Of a stretch of DNA of 44,810 bases, positions 9,601-16,633 are shown piece by piece. A program made the translations under genes and the position numbers. Below the pieces are notes generated by a model. The model saw only the letters and a program-made list of their open reading frames with translations. It had not been told where the DNA came from and did not search any database. This DNA comes from Massilia sp. Root335 (GTDB taxonomy: Bacteria > Pseudomonadota > Gammaproteobacteria > Burkholderiales > Burkholderiaceae_D). Each line of letters opens with the position of its first letter. Position 1 is the first letter of the stretch. The stretch spans positions 170,779 through 215,588 of the forward strand of contig NZ_LMCY01000026.1 of NCBI RefSeq assembly GCF_001425685.1. The letters run 5' to 3'.

Positions 9601-9845
9601 TCATGACGTCGCTCGCGTTCATCCTCGGCGTGCTGCCGCTGGTGGTCGCCAGCGGCGCCGGCGCGGCATCGCAGCGCGCCATCGGTACCGGCGTGATGGG
9701 CGGCATGCTGACGGCGACGGCACTGGGCGTGTTCTTCGTGCCCGTGTTCTTCGTCGTCATCCGCGGGTTCTTCAAGGGCAGCGAACGCCAGCGCAAGAAG
9801 TACGCGCACGAAGAAGACGCCACTGTCATCGACTCGAAAATCTGA
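6690..9845 (+). CDS. acrB: RND multidrug efflux transporter, HAE1 family (AcrB type)
   Basis: Proton-driven inner-membrane pump of 1051 residues, the usual AcrB length. It starts MARFFIDRPIFAWVIALFIM. The proton-relay aspartates are present as Asp407 and Asp408 in GIVVDDAIVV, the same numbers as E. coli AcrB, and the partner lysine is Lys936 in GLAAKNAIL. The two large porter loops and the second membrane half (GFALLAVFLALAALYESW onward) are intact. It follows acrA by 30 bp and its TGA overlaps the oprM ATG by one base (TGATG), so translation is probably coupled. The family is typical of broad export of lipophilic compounds; the exact substrate is unknown. Confidence 0.96.
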   Translation: MARFFIDRPIFAWVIALFIMVLGGVAIKQLPIAQYPTVAPPSIVVSVAYPGASAQTLEDSVISVIEREMNGAEGMIYMESTSQANGTGSITISFETGTNPNLAQVDVQNRLARATPRLPAAVTQQGVRVDKARSNFLLFTILSSDDPTWDTVALGDYASRNVLPEIQRIKGVGQAQLFGTEKAMRIWIDPAKLVGFNLSPDDVNTAIRQQNAQVASGTIGDLPVAKGQQITATVVVTGQLATVEQFGNIVLRANPDGSTVRLKDVARIEIGGQAYSTSTRLNGKPSTGIGVQLSPTGNALETAKLIKQRMEQLQKYFPKGMKYSIPYDSTKFIQISIQQVVETLIEAVILVFIVMFVFLQNIRYTIIPTIVVPVALLGSFATLLAMGFSINVLTMFGMVLVIGIVVDDAIVVVENVERIMSEEGLPPLQATRKAMGQISGAIIGVTVVLMSVFVPLAFFQGAVGNIYRQFSIVMVSSIGFSAFMALSLTPALCAHLLKPVEAGHHMEKKGFFGWFNRTFTTGAKRYEGFVGKILKRTGRALVVFVLLVAIVGLMFARLPNSFLPNEDQGYIIANIQLPPGATAERTNVVLHAMEDYVLKQPEVADMVAVTGFSFTGQGQNMGLAFIPLKPWDERKGKGQDAQGLAGRITGHMMALRDSFIFVVSPPPIPELGRGTGFSFRLQDRGGLGHAALLQARNQLLGMAMQSKVLTGIRPEGLEDAPQLKLNIDRDKAQALGVTFGAINTALSTSLGSAYVNDFPNAGRLQRVIVQADAPQRMQPEDLLHINALNTKGQPVPLSAFATTQWITGPMQTTRYNGYSAMSITGDAAPGYSTGQALDEMQALAAKLPAGFAYEWTGQSREEILAGSTVFVLIGFALLAVFLALAALYESWSIPVAVLLVVPLGVLGSLMAASLRGLNNDVYFKVGLITIIGLAAKNAILIVEFAKDLQAQGKSPFEAALQAAHLRFRPIIMTSLAFILGVLPLVVASGAGAASQRAIGTGVMGGMLTATALGVFFVPVFFVVIRGFFKGSERQRKKYAHEEDATVIDSKI

Positions 9846-11269
9846 TGAACACCATGAAACGACTCACTCCCCTCGCGCTCGCCCTCGTGCTGGCCGGCTG
9901 CGTGAACCTGGCGCCGAAGTATGAGCGGCCGCAAGCGCCGGTGGCGGGCGCCTTCCCGACCGTGGAAGGCACCGTCAACAGCGGCAACGCGGTCGCGAAC
10001 GAAGCGCCGGCCGCCATCACGTGGCAGCGCTTCTTCACCGATCCGCGCCTTCAGCAGCTGATCTCGCTGGCACTGGCCAACAACCGCGACCTGCGCGTTT
10101 CGGTCCTGAACATCGAGGCGGCGCGCGCGCAGTACCAGATCCAGCGCTCGAACCAGTTCCCGGCCGTGAACGCGGGCATCACGGGCCAGCGCCAGACCAC
10201 CGGCAAGGACCAGCCGATCGAAAGCGTCTACCAGGCCGGCCTGTCCGTGTCCGCGTTCGAGCTGGATTTCTTCAGCCGCGTGAAGAACCTGTCCGACGCC
10301 GCGCTGGCGCAATTCCTCGCCACCGAGGAAGCGCGCAAGACGGCGCAGATCAGCCTGATCGCCCAGGTCGCCAACACGTACCTGACGTATCTCGCCGACG
10401 AGGAATTGCTGGCCCTCGTGCAGCAGACCCTCAAGACGCGCGAGGAATCGCTGCGCCTGACGCAGCTGCGCTTCGACAACGGCGTCTCGTCCAAGCTCGA
10501 CCTGCAGCAGGCCGTGTCGCTCGTCGAGACGGCGCGCACGACCCTGGCCCAGGCCCAGCGCCAGCGCGCGCAGGACCTGAACCTGCTCACCCTGCTGATC
10601 GGCCAGCCGATTCCGGACAACCTGCCGGCCGGCGCCACGCTCGCGACGACGAACCTGCCGGACCTGCCGGCCGGGATGCCGTCCGACCTGCTGGCCGTGC
10701 GTCCGGACATCCGCGCCGCCGAGCAGCAGCTGATGGCCGCCAACGCCAACATCGGCGCGGCGCGCGCGAATTACTTCCCGCGCATCACGCTGACGGGCAG
10801 CGCCGGCACCGCCAGCAGCCAGCTGTCGGGCCTGTTCAAGAGCGGCACGTTCGGCTGGACGTTCGCACCGCAGGCGATCATGCCGCTGTTCGACTTCGGC
10901 CGCACCCGCGCCGGCGTCGAGGGCGCCCGTGCCCAGCGCGACATCGCCGTCGCGCAGTACGAAAAATCGATCCAGACGGCGTTCCGCGAAGTGGCGGACG
11001 CACTGGCCGGCCAGGCCACGTACAGCGAACAGTTGCGTGCCCAGCAGGCCGTGGCGGCCGCCGAGACGGACCGCTTCAACCTGTCCGACCTGCGCTACCG
11101 CAACGGCACCGCCAGCTACCTCGACCTGCTGGATGCCCAGCGCTCGCTGTTCACCGCGCAGCAGCAGGCCATCCAGGCCAACCTGCAGCGCCTGCAGAAC
11201 CAGGTCACGCTGTACCGCGTGCTGGGCGGCGGCTGGAGCGAGCCGGGGCCGGCGACGGCCGCGCGCTGA
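9845..11269 (+). CDS. oprM: Outer-membrane efflux lipoprotein (OprM/NodT type)
   Basis: Outer-membrane factor that forms the exit duct of the RND pump. A lipoprotein signal peptide ends in LAGC (Cys19), followed by the standard NLAPKYERP start of NodT-family proteins. Two outer-membrane-factor repeats are visible (LISLALANNRDLRV and LLAVRPDIRAAEQQLMAANA). 474 residues, normal. The start overlaps the acrB stop by one base; ATG at 9854 (Met4) is an alternative. Last gene of the operon; a strong intrinsic terminator follows 44 bp later. Confidence 0.94.
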   Translation: MNTMKRLTPLALALVLAGCVNLAPKYERPQAPVAGAFPTVEGTVNSGNAVANEAPAAITWQRFFTDPRLQQLISLALANNRDLRVSVLNIEAARAQYQIQRSNQFPAVNAGITGQRQTTGKDQPIESVYQAGLSVSAFELDFFSRVKNLSDAALAQFLATEEARKTAQISLIAQVANTYLTYLADEELLALVQQTLKTREESLRLTQLRFDNGVSSKLDLQQAVSLVETARTTLAQAQRQRAQDLNLLTLLIGQPIPDNLPAGATLATTNLPDLPAGMPSDLLAVRPDIRAAEQQLMAANANIGAARANYFPRITLTGSAGTASSQLSGLFKSGTFGWTFAPQAIMPLFDFGRTRAGVEGARAQRDIAVAQYEKSIQTAFREVADALAGQATYSEQLRAQQAVAAAETDRFNLSDLRYRNGTASYLDLLDAQRSLFTAQQQAIQANLQRLQNQVTLYRVLGGGWSEPGPATAAR

Positions 11270-11312
11270 TTCGAAGCGGAATGATTTCCGCGCGCCATTG
11301 AGAACGGTCCCG

Positions 11313-11368
11313 ACCGGGGCCGGCCGCGATTTCGGTATCATGAAATCGCAGGCCGGCCCCGGTTTTTT
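11313..11368 (+). terminator. Intrinsic terminator of the efflux operon
   Basis: Very long hairpin: arm ACCGGGGCCGGCC plus GCGATTTC, 8-base loop, then GAAATCGC, one bulged A and GGCCGGCCCCGGT, followed by a run of six T (11363-11368). About 21 paired positions. It lies between oprM and the next gene. Confidence 0.92.
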
Positions 11369-11483
11369 CATGCAAGCACGGGCGGCCCCGGCAGCCGTCG
11401 CCGGACGGCGTCCGCCAGGACCGCAACCGCGCGCCGAGCCCGGCCTGTCCGGTACGGTCGCCCCATGCGCCGCGCCCCACGCC

Positions 11484-12380
11484 ATGCGACATTTTTTTCG
11501 TGCACATTGGAAATCCGTCGTCGCCATCGTCCTGCTCGTGCTGCTGGCGCTGGTCACGGTGAATCCGGGCTCCGCCATGCCGGCGCCGCCGCTGGCCATG
11601 CGCCTGCGCGCGCACGTGACGGCGCTCACGGCCGGCACGCAGGACCCGGCCGCGCGGCGGGCCGCGTCGGCCGCCTACATCGACAGCGTGCTGCGGATCG
11701 CTGGCTATGCCGTGCGCGACCGCGGCAGCGGCGGCCAGCGGCACGACGTCGAGGCGGTACTGGCCAACGTGGCGCCCGGTGCGAAGGCGGCACGCACCTT
11801 CATCGTCGGCGCCCGCATGGATGGCGACCCGGGCGCGGCCGGTGGCGCGGCCGCGGTGCTGGAGCTGGCGCGGCTGCTGGCCGATGTGCATCCCAGCCGC
11901 GGCACCGAAATCCGCTTCGTCTTCTTCCTGGCGCCCAGGCCGGCCGCGCCCGCACCCGCGCTGGCGCAGGACGCGAGCCTGGACGACCTCGCGCGCATGC
12001 TGACGGACGCGCCGGTCGAGCGTCCCGCCAGCTTCATCGCCTACGTCGGCAGCCTGGCATCGTCGCGCAAGGTGCAGGATGCGCTGTCGGCCTTCCAGAG
12101 CATCGCGGGCGTGCCGCCGCACGGCCTGGCGACGCCGGCCTACATGCAGGGCGTGACCCTGCTCGACCGCGCCGCGTGGCACCATCCCGGCGCCGGCATG
12201 CCGGCCCTCGTGCTCACGGATACGTCGTTCACGCGCTTTCCGTATCGCCAGGCCCAGGACACGCCGGCCGCGGCCGCCGACGACGAACCGCCCGAGCAGG
12301 TCATCTTCGGCGGCATGGCGCGCGTGGTGAGCGGCCTGGCGCGCACGCTGACGGCGCTGGCGGCCGGGCAGCGCGGATGA
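11484..12380 (+). CDS. Membrane-anchored M28-fold protein lacking zinc ligands
   Basis: 298-residue protein with one N-terminal membrane segment (about residues 11-28) and a periplasmic part that follows the layout of M28 aminopeptidases. Positions that bind zinc in M28 enzymes appear replaced: the HxD site reads ARMDG, the following GADDNASG region reads GAAGGAAA, the Glu-Glu pair after FVFF reads LAPRP, and the late His reads PYRQAQDT. This suggests a non-catalytic relative, if the M28 assignment is right. The ATG at 11484 was chosen because it opens directly onto the membrane anchor (MRHFFRAHWKS); an in-frame ATG at 11371 is possible, and one at 11341 falls inside the terminator hairpin. 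Its stop codon lies in a short tandem repeat. Family call is moderate; function unknown. Confidence 0.62.
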   Translation: MRHFFRAHWKSVVAIVLLVLLALVTVNPGSAMPAPPLAMRLRAHVTALTAGTQDPAARRAASAAYIDSVLRIAGYAVRDRGSGGQRHDVEAVLANVAPGAKAARTFIVGARMDGDPGAAGGAAAVLELARLLADVHPSRGTEIRFVFFLAPRPAAPAPALAQDASLDDLARMLTDAPVERPASFIAYVGSLASSRKVQDALSAFQSIAGVPPHGLATPAYMQGVTLLDRAAWHHPGAGMPALVLTDTSFTRFPYRQAQDTPAAAADDEPPEQVIFGGMARVVSGLARTLTALAAGQRG

Positions 12381-12442
12381 AAACAGCGCGGATGAAAACA
12401 GCGCGGATGAGATAGCGCGGATAGAACCGCGCGGATGAGTCA
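12371..12442. repeat. Five degenerate 14-15-bp tandem repeats between convergent genes
   Basis: Five consecutive units share the core GCGCGGAT: two identical 15-bp units (GCGCGGATGAAAACA) and three 14-bp variants. The first unit contains the stop of the M28-like gene and the last reaches the stop of the MIP-channel gene, so the repeat fills the whole convergent gap. Confidence 0.85.
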
Positions 12443-13183
12443 GTCGGCGGGCGCGAATTCGCCGGCCGCCACCGTGCCGGCCACCGCGGCGCCTGCCGGC
12501 GCGCGGGGATACAGCCAGTCGAAGACGACCGTCGCCGCCGCCGCGCCGGCCAGCTGGGCCAGCACATAGCCCGGCACGTCCGCGAGGCGGATGCCCGCGC
12601 ACGTGCCGGTGGCCGCGCGCGCCAGCGTGAGGGCGGGATTGGCGAACGACGACGACGCCGTGAACCAGTACCCCGCGACGATGAACAGCGCCGCCGCATA
12701 CGGCGTGACGCTGGGACGCGTGCGCGCGCAGCTGATGATGGTCGCCATCAGGCCGAACGTGGCCACGCCCTCGCTCCACCACAGCGCGGCGCCGGTCCGC
12801 GCGTGCGTCGCGGCGACGAACGCCGGTTCGCCGAACATCAGGTGCGCGATGGCCACGCCGGCGAACGCCCCGCCCGTCTGCGCCGCGACATACGGCAGCG
12901 CGAGACCGGCCGGCAGGTTGCGTTGCCAGACTTCGGACAGCGTGACGACGGGATTCAGGTGCGCGCCCGAGACGCCGCCGAACATCAGGATCAGCACGAC
13001 GAGGCCGCAGCCGGACGCGATCGAATTGACGAGCAGCGCGATGGCCGCATTGCCGCCCGCGAGCCGGTCGCCCATGATCGCGGAGCCGACGACGACGGCC
13101 AGCAGCAAGGCGGTGCCGAGCCCTTCGGCGACGAGGCGGCGCGTGGGAAAGACGGTGTGGTCAGGATGCTTCATGGCATCCAT
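12440..13183 (-). CDS. MIP-family channel (aquaporin / aquaglyceroporin)
   Basis: 247-residue six-helix channel for water or small uncharged solutes. Both half-helix loops are visible: the first is NPV (SGAHLNPVVTL) instead of the usual NPA, the second is NPA (SFANPALTLARA), with the expected Arg after it. The NPV variant and loop surroundings resemble bacterial MIP proteins of the kind sometimes found with arsenic genes, but no ars gene is near, so a substrate is not proposed. Start is Met1 at 13183; Met4 is equally possible. Convergent with the M28-like gene. Confidence 0.85.
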   Translation of the reverse strand: MDAMKHPDHTVFPTRRLVAEGLGTALLLAVVVGSAIMGDRLAGGNAAIALLVNSIASGCGLVVLILMFGGVSGAHLNPVVTLSEVWQRNLPAGLALPYVAAQTGGAFAGVAIAHLMFGEPAFVAATHARTGAALWWSEGVATFGLMATIISCARTRPSVTPYAAALFIVAGYWFTASSSFANPALTLARAATGTCAGIRLADVPGYVLAQLAGAAAATVVFDWLYPRAPAGAAVAGTVAAGEFAPAD

Positions 13184-13228
13184 TGTGCGCGAGCCGTGCC
13201 GGACCGGAGTACTGCCGTTTCGATATAT

Positions 13229-13627
13229 TCAGTCGATACCGCGTCCGATGAGGGACGGAATGATACCGAGGAGGTCGGCCATCGACACCGGTTTCGACAG
13301 GAACCGCACGCCATCGGGCATCACGCCAGCCTCGATGGGATTGCCGGAGATGACGAGCGCCGGCAGGCCGGGCCGCAGGCGGCGCAGCGCGTGGATCACC
13401 TCGATGCCGTTCATGCCGGGCATGCGGAAATCCGTGATGAGCAGGTCGAAAGGATCGGCTTCGGCGGCTTCGGCGGCACTGACGGCGTCGAAGCCGTTGT
13501 TGGCGACGGCCACGCGATAGCCGGCGACGCTCAGGTAGCGCTCGAACACATAGAGGATGGCTTCTTCGTCATCCACGACCAGGATGCGCGGCGTTGCGGG
13601 GACAGGCATCGACCAGCTGCCTTTCAT
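13229..13627 (-). CDS. Stand-alone receiver-domain protein (CheY-like)
   Basis: 132-residue single-domain response regulator. The acidic pair is Asp19-Asp20 (VVDDEE), the phosphorylation site Asp66 (ITDFRMPG), the conserved hydroxyl Ser94 and the lysine Lys112 (LSKPV). There is no output domain, so it would act by protein contact or in a phosphorelay. No kinase is adjacent. Met7 (start at 13609) may be the true start because AAAGG lies about 10 bases before it, whereas nothing like a Shine-Dalgarno precedes Met1. Confidence 0.85.
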   Translation of the reverse strand: MKGSWSMPVPATPRILVVDDEEAILYVFERYLSVAGYRVAVANNGFDAVSAAEAAEADPFDLLITDFRMPGMNGIEVIHALRRLRPGLPALVISGNPIEAGVMPDGVRFLSKPVSMADLLGIIPSLIGRGID

Positions 13628-13706
13628 TGAAACACATGCAAGACAGCTACTTTAACACATGGTCGTCAGGATACCCGACACGTTTCGTCACCGCCCCCCG
13701 GCGCGG

Positions 13707-14099
13707 CTATGCCGGGCGGTACATGGCGCAGAGCTTGTGGCCGTCCGGATCGCGCACATAGGCCAGGTACATCGGGCCCAGGCTGCCCGCGCGCAGGCCC
13801 GGCGGCGCTTCGATCGACTTGCCGCCGTGGGCGACCGCCGTATCGTGGAACGCCTGGACTTGCTCGGCTGAATCGCATTTGAAGCCGATCGTGGCGCCGT
13901 TCGCGCACGTGGCTTCCGCGCCGTCGATGGGTTCGGTGATGCCGAGCGTACCGCCGTTGTGGCGGTAGAACAGGCGCTGGTGGCCGGTCGGGGCAACATT
14001 GGGGAACGGCGCGCCAACGCCGAGCGTACCGAGCACGGCGTCGTAGAAACGCCTGGAACGTTCGAGGTCGTTCGAACCGATCACGATGTGACTGAACAT
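13707..14099 (-). CDS. VOC-family (glyoxalase/bleomycin-resistance fold) protein
   Basis: 130-residue vicinal-oxygen-chelate domain. The N-terminal beta-alpha unit is typical (FSHIVIGSNDLERSRRFYDAVLG) and the C-terminus has RDPDGHKLCAMYR, where the Asp-Gly-His and following residues usually carry a metal ligand. The ATG at 14099 is preceded by GAAAGGA, a good ribosome binding site; a longer upstream reading of the frame lies in the transglutaminase-like gene and is rejected. It follows that gene by 31 bp on the same strand. Could be a lyase, dioxygenase or binding protein; substrate unknown. Confidence 0.86.
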   Translation of the reverse strand: MFSHIVIGSNDLERSRRFYDAVLGTLGVGAPFPNVAPTGHQRLFYRHNGGTLGITEPIDGAEATCANGATIGFKCDSAEQVQAFHDTAVAHGGKSIEAPPGLRAGSLGPMYLAYVRDPDGHKLCAMYRPA

Positions 14100-14130
14100 G
14101 CTTGTCCTTTCTTCAGGGTGGATGCGGCGG

Positions 14131-14709
14131 TCAATCCAGGAGCTCGACATCCGGCAGGTTGGCCAGCACCTGGTCCCACGTATCGTAGCATTCGAGCGCA
14201 GCGACGACGACCGGCAGCGGCTCGGCCCAGATCTCCGGCAGCATGCGCTCGTCGCGTTCGCGGATCGCGAACGCCAGCCGCTCCGCCGGCGGCGCGAAGC
14301 GCGCGTCGACGCCAGGCTTGTTACCCCGCGCATCGATGCGATGCCAGCCGAAGTCCTGCAGATACACGGCGTTCAGGCCGTGCAGGCAGTACGGCGCGCC
14401 GCCGTCGCCGACTGACAGGCGCTGGTAGCACAGCCCGGCCGGGATGCCGTTCGCGCGCAGCAGCGCGGCCAGCAGATGGCTCTTCGCGTAGCAGTAGCCC
14501 GTCTGGTGGCGCAGGACGTCGGACGCCTTGCACGTCACCGGATTCAGCTCGAAATCGACGCTGTGGCGGATCTCGTCGCGCACGAATTCGAAGCAGGCAC
14601 GCACGACGTCCACCTCGGACGCGGCCCCCTCGGCCAGCCGGCGCGCGGCGGCTTGAATGGCGGGCGTGTCGACGTCAATGTACGTGCTTGCGGCAAGATA
14701 GCGTTGCAT
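14131..14709 (-). CDS. Transglutaminase-like cysteine protein
   Basis: 192-residue protein of the bacterial transglutaminase-like (papain-fold) family, a group containing peptidases and amidases more often than cross-linkers. The candidate triad is Cys73 (TGYCYAKSHL), His110 (YCLHGLNAV) and Asp126 (WHRIDARGN), in the right order and spacing. No signal peptide, so cytoplasmic. It begins 4 bp after the hemW stop, with AAGGG in the end of hemW as ribosome binding site, so it is cotranscribed with rdgB-hemW. Substrate unknown. Confidence 0.85.
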   Translation of the reverse strand: MQRYLAASTYIDVDTPAIQAAARRLAEGAASEVDVVRACFEFVRDEIRHSVDFELNPVTCKASDVLRHQTGYCYAKSHLLAALLRANGIPAGLCYQRLSVGDGGAPYCLHGLNAVYLQDFGWHRIDARGNKPGVDARFAPPAERLAFAIRERDERMLPEIWAEPLPVVVAALECYDTWDQVLANLPDVELLD

Positions 14710-14713
14710 GGCT

Positions 14714-15970
14714 TTACCCTTCGGCCAGGAAGATTTCCTGCAGATCGTTGAGGAAGCGCTGACCCAGTTCCGTCGGCCGGATCACGCGGAAGTCGCGATA
14801 GATGAGTCCCTTCGCCTCGGCCTCGTTCAACGCCTTTTCGATGGCGTTGAGCGGCATGCCGGTACGCTCGCCGAACAGGTTCGGGTCGAAGCCTTCCGTC
14901 AGCCGCAGTCCGTTGAGCATGAATTCGAAACCCATGTCGGCGCGCACGATCTCGTGTTCCTCGGCCACGGCATTGCCCTTCGCCGCCGCTTCCATGAACG
15001 ATGCCGGCTGCTTGTAGCGGGCCTGGCGCAGCACGCGGTGCGGGAACGACAGCTTCGAATGGGCGCCGGCGCCGATGCCGAGGTAATCGCCGAACTGCCA
15101 GTAGTTCAGGTTATGGCGCGCGCGGTGGCCCGGCCGCGCATAGGCCGAGACTTCGTAATGGTCGTAGCCGGCGGCGGCCGTGCGCGCGGCGATCATGTCC
15201 TGGATGTCGGCGGTCGCGTCGTCGTCCGGCACCACCGGCGGATACTTGGCGAACACCGTGTTCGGTTCCATCGTCAGGTGGTACAGCGACAGGTGCGGCG
15301 GCGCGAATCCCAGCGCCATGTCGATGTCGGCCTGCGCCTCGGAAAGCGTCTGGCCCGGCAGCGCGTACATCAGGTCGAGGTTGAAATTGTCGAAATTCGC
15401 CTGCGCGATCTCCACGGCCTTGATCGCCTCGCCGGCGTCGTGGATGCGGCCCAGCGCCTGCAGATGCCGGCTGTCGAAGCTCTGGATGCCGATCGACAGG
15501 CGGTTGATGCCGCTGGCGCGGAACGATTTGAATTTGTCGGCTTCGAACGTGCCGGGATTCGCCTCCATCGTGATCTCGGCATCGAGATCGAGCGGCAGCA
15601 AGGTGCGCAGGTCCGACATCAGCCGCTCCAGCCCCGCCGCCGACATCAGGCTGGGCGTGCCGCCGCCGATGAACACCGTGTGGATCTTGCGGCCCCAGAT
15701 CAGCGGCAGCGACTGTTCCAGGTCGGCGCGCAGCGCGTCCAGGTAGGCCTGTTCCGGGATCGGGTCTTTCGACTCGTGCGAATTGAAGTCGCAGTACGGG
15801 CATTTGCGCACGCACCACGGCCAGTGGATGTACAGCGACAGCGGCGGCAGCGCCGCCAGGTTCAGCGCCCCCGGTTGCAGGTATTGCAGGGCTGCAGTCG
15901 CCGCGTCGCGGGGCGTGGCGGCGGGCGTGGTGGGCACGGCCGCCGAGCCGGCGGGCTTGATCGGAATCAT
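14714..15970 (-). CDS. hemW: HemW, radical SAM heme chaperone
   Basis: 418-residue radical SAM protein once annotated as oxygen-independent coproporphyrinogen oxidase; HemW proteins bind heme and pass it to membrane enzymes. The iron-sulfur motif CxxxCxxC is Cys53-Cys57-Cys60 (WCVRKCPYCDF), followed by the glycine motif FIGGGTPS and the HemW-typical HNLNYWQFGDYLGIG segment. About 40 extra residues precede the core domain. ATG at 15970 overlaps the rdgB stop (ATGA), indicating coupled translation. HemW is preferred over HemN because the fourth cysteine of HemN is Phe62 here and the length fits HemW. Confidence 0.93.
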   Translation of the reverse strand: MIPIKPAGSAAVPTTPAATPRDAATAALQYLQPGALNLAALPPLSLYIHWPWCVRKCPYCDFNSHESKDPIPEQAYLDALRADLEQSLPLIWGRKIHTVFIGGGTPSLMSAAGLERLMSDLRTLLPLDLDAEITMEANPGTFEADKFKSFRASGINRLSIGIQSFDSRHLQALGRIHDAGEAIKAVEIAQANFDNFNLDLMYALPGQTLSEAQADIDMALGFAPPHLSLYHLTMEPNTVFAKYPPVVPDDDATADIQDMIAARTAAAGYDHYEVSAYARPGHRARHNLNYWQFGDYLGIGAGAHSKLSFPHRVLRQARYKQPASFMEAAAKGNAVAEEHEIVRADMGFEFMLNGLRLTEGFDPNLFGERTGMPLNAIEKALNEAEAKGLIYRDFRVIRPTELGQRFLNDLQEIFLAEG

Positions 15971-16560
15971 GCCAGCTTCCCGAGCTTGTCGACGAGCGCG
16001 CGCAGCGCCTGGCCGCGGTGCGACACGGCGTTCTTTTCCGCCGGCGCCAGTTCGGCGGCCGTGCGGCCGAAATCCGGCACCAGGAAGTACGGATCGTAGC
16101 CGAAGCCGTTGGCGCCACGCGGCGTGTCGATGACCTGCCCGCGCCACACGCCGTCCGCGATCACGGGTTGCGGGTCGTCCGCGTGGCGCACGTACACGAG
16201 CACGCAGTAGTAGTACGCCGATTTGTCGGCGTGGGCCGCGAGGTCGGCGACCAGTCTGGCGTTGTTGCGCACGTCCGATTTCGGCTCGCCCGCAAAGCGC
16301 GCGGAATACACGCCGGGCGCGCCGCCGAGGGCGTTCACGCACACGCCGGAATCGTCGGCGAGGGCCGGCAGGCCGGTCAGGCGCGCGGCGTGGCGGGCCT
16401 TCTGCAGGGCGTTCTCGACGAAGGTGCCGAACGGCTCTTCCGCTTCGGGGACGCCGAATTCGCCCTGCGGATGCAGTTCGAAACCGATCGGGCCGAGTAA
16501 TTCGGCGAATTCCTTGAGCTTGCCCGCGTTGTTGGAGGCAAGGATGAGGCGTTGGGTCAT
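15967..16560 (-). CDS. rdgB: XTP/dITP pyrophosphatase (RdgB/HAM1)
   Basis: 197-residue nucleotide-pool sanitiser that hydrolyses dITP, dXTP and XTP to the monophosphates, keeping damaged purines out of DNA. Motifs: SNNAGK at residues 9-14, ADDSG with Asp69-Asp70 (E. coli RdgB uses Asp69), GVYSARFAG, and the late FGYDPYF and SHRGQAL segments. First gene of rdgB-hemW-transglutaminase-like-VOC. In many Burkholderiales rph lies directly upstream; here it is about 9 kb away. Confidence 0.96.
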   Translation of the reverse strand: MTQRLILASNNAGKLKEFAELLGPIGFELHPQGEFGVPEAEEPFGTFVENALQKARHAARLTGLPALADDSGVCVNALGGAPGVYSARFAGEPKSDVRNNARLVADLAAHADKSAYYYCVLVYVRHADDPQPVIADGVWRGQVIDTPRGANGFGYDPYFLVPDFGRTAAELAPAEKNAVSHRGQALRALVDKLGKLA

Positions 16561-16633
16561 TGCTGTCTCGGTCTGGACGAAGAACTGCGTATTTTACCGC
16601 TCATCCCGCCATACGCGCAGCAGGCCGGACGCG

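Noticed and set aside
5205..9809. Very long open frame on the minus strand opposite acrA/acrB (about 1500 codons)
   Set aside because: It is antisense to two certain genes, is rich in Arg/His/Asp/Gly as expected from mirrored high-GC codons, and resembles no protein.
9179..12782. Other long antisense or overlapping frames across oprM, the M28-like gene and the MIP channel
   Set aside because: Same composition artefact of GC-rich third positions; the opposite-strand proteins have clear family motifs.
14714..15970. hemN (oxygen-independent coproporphyrinogen III oxidase)
   Set aside because: The motif is CxxxCxxC followed by Asp-Phe, lacking the fourth cysteine of HemN, and length and rdgB linkage fit HemW.
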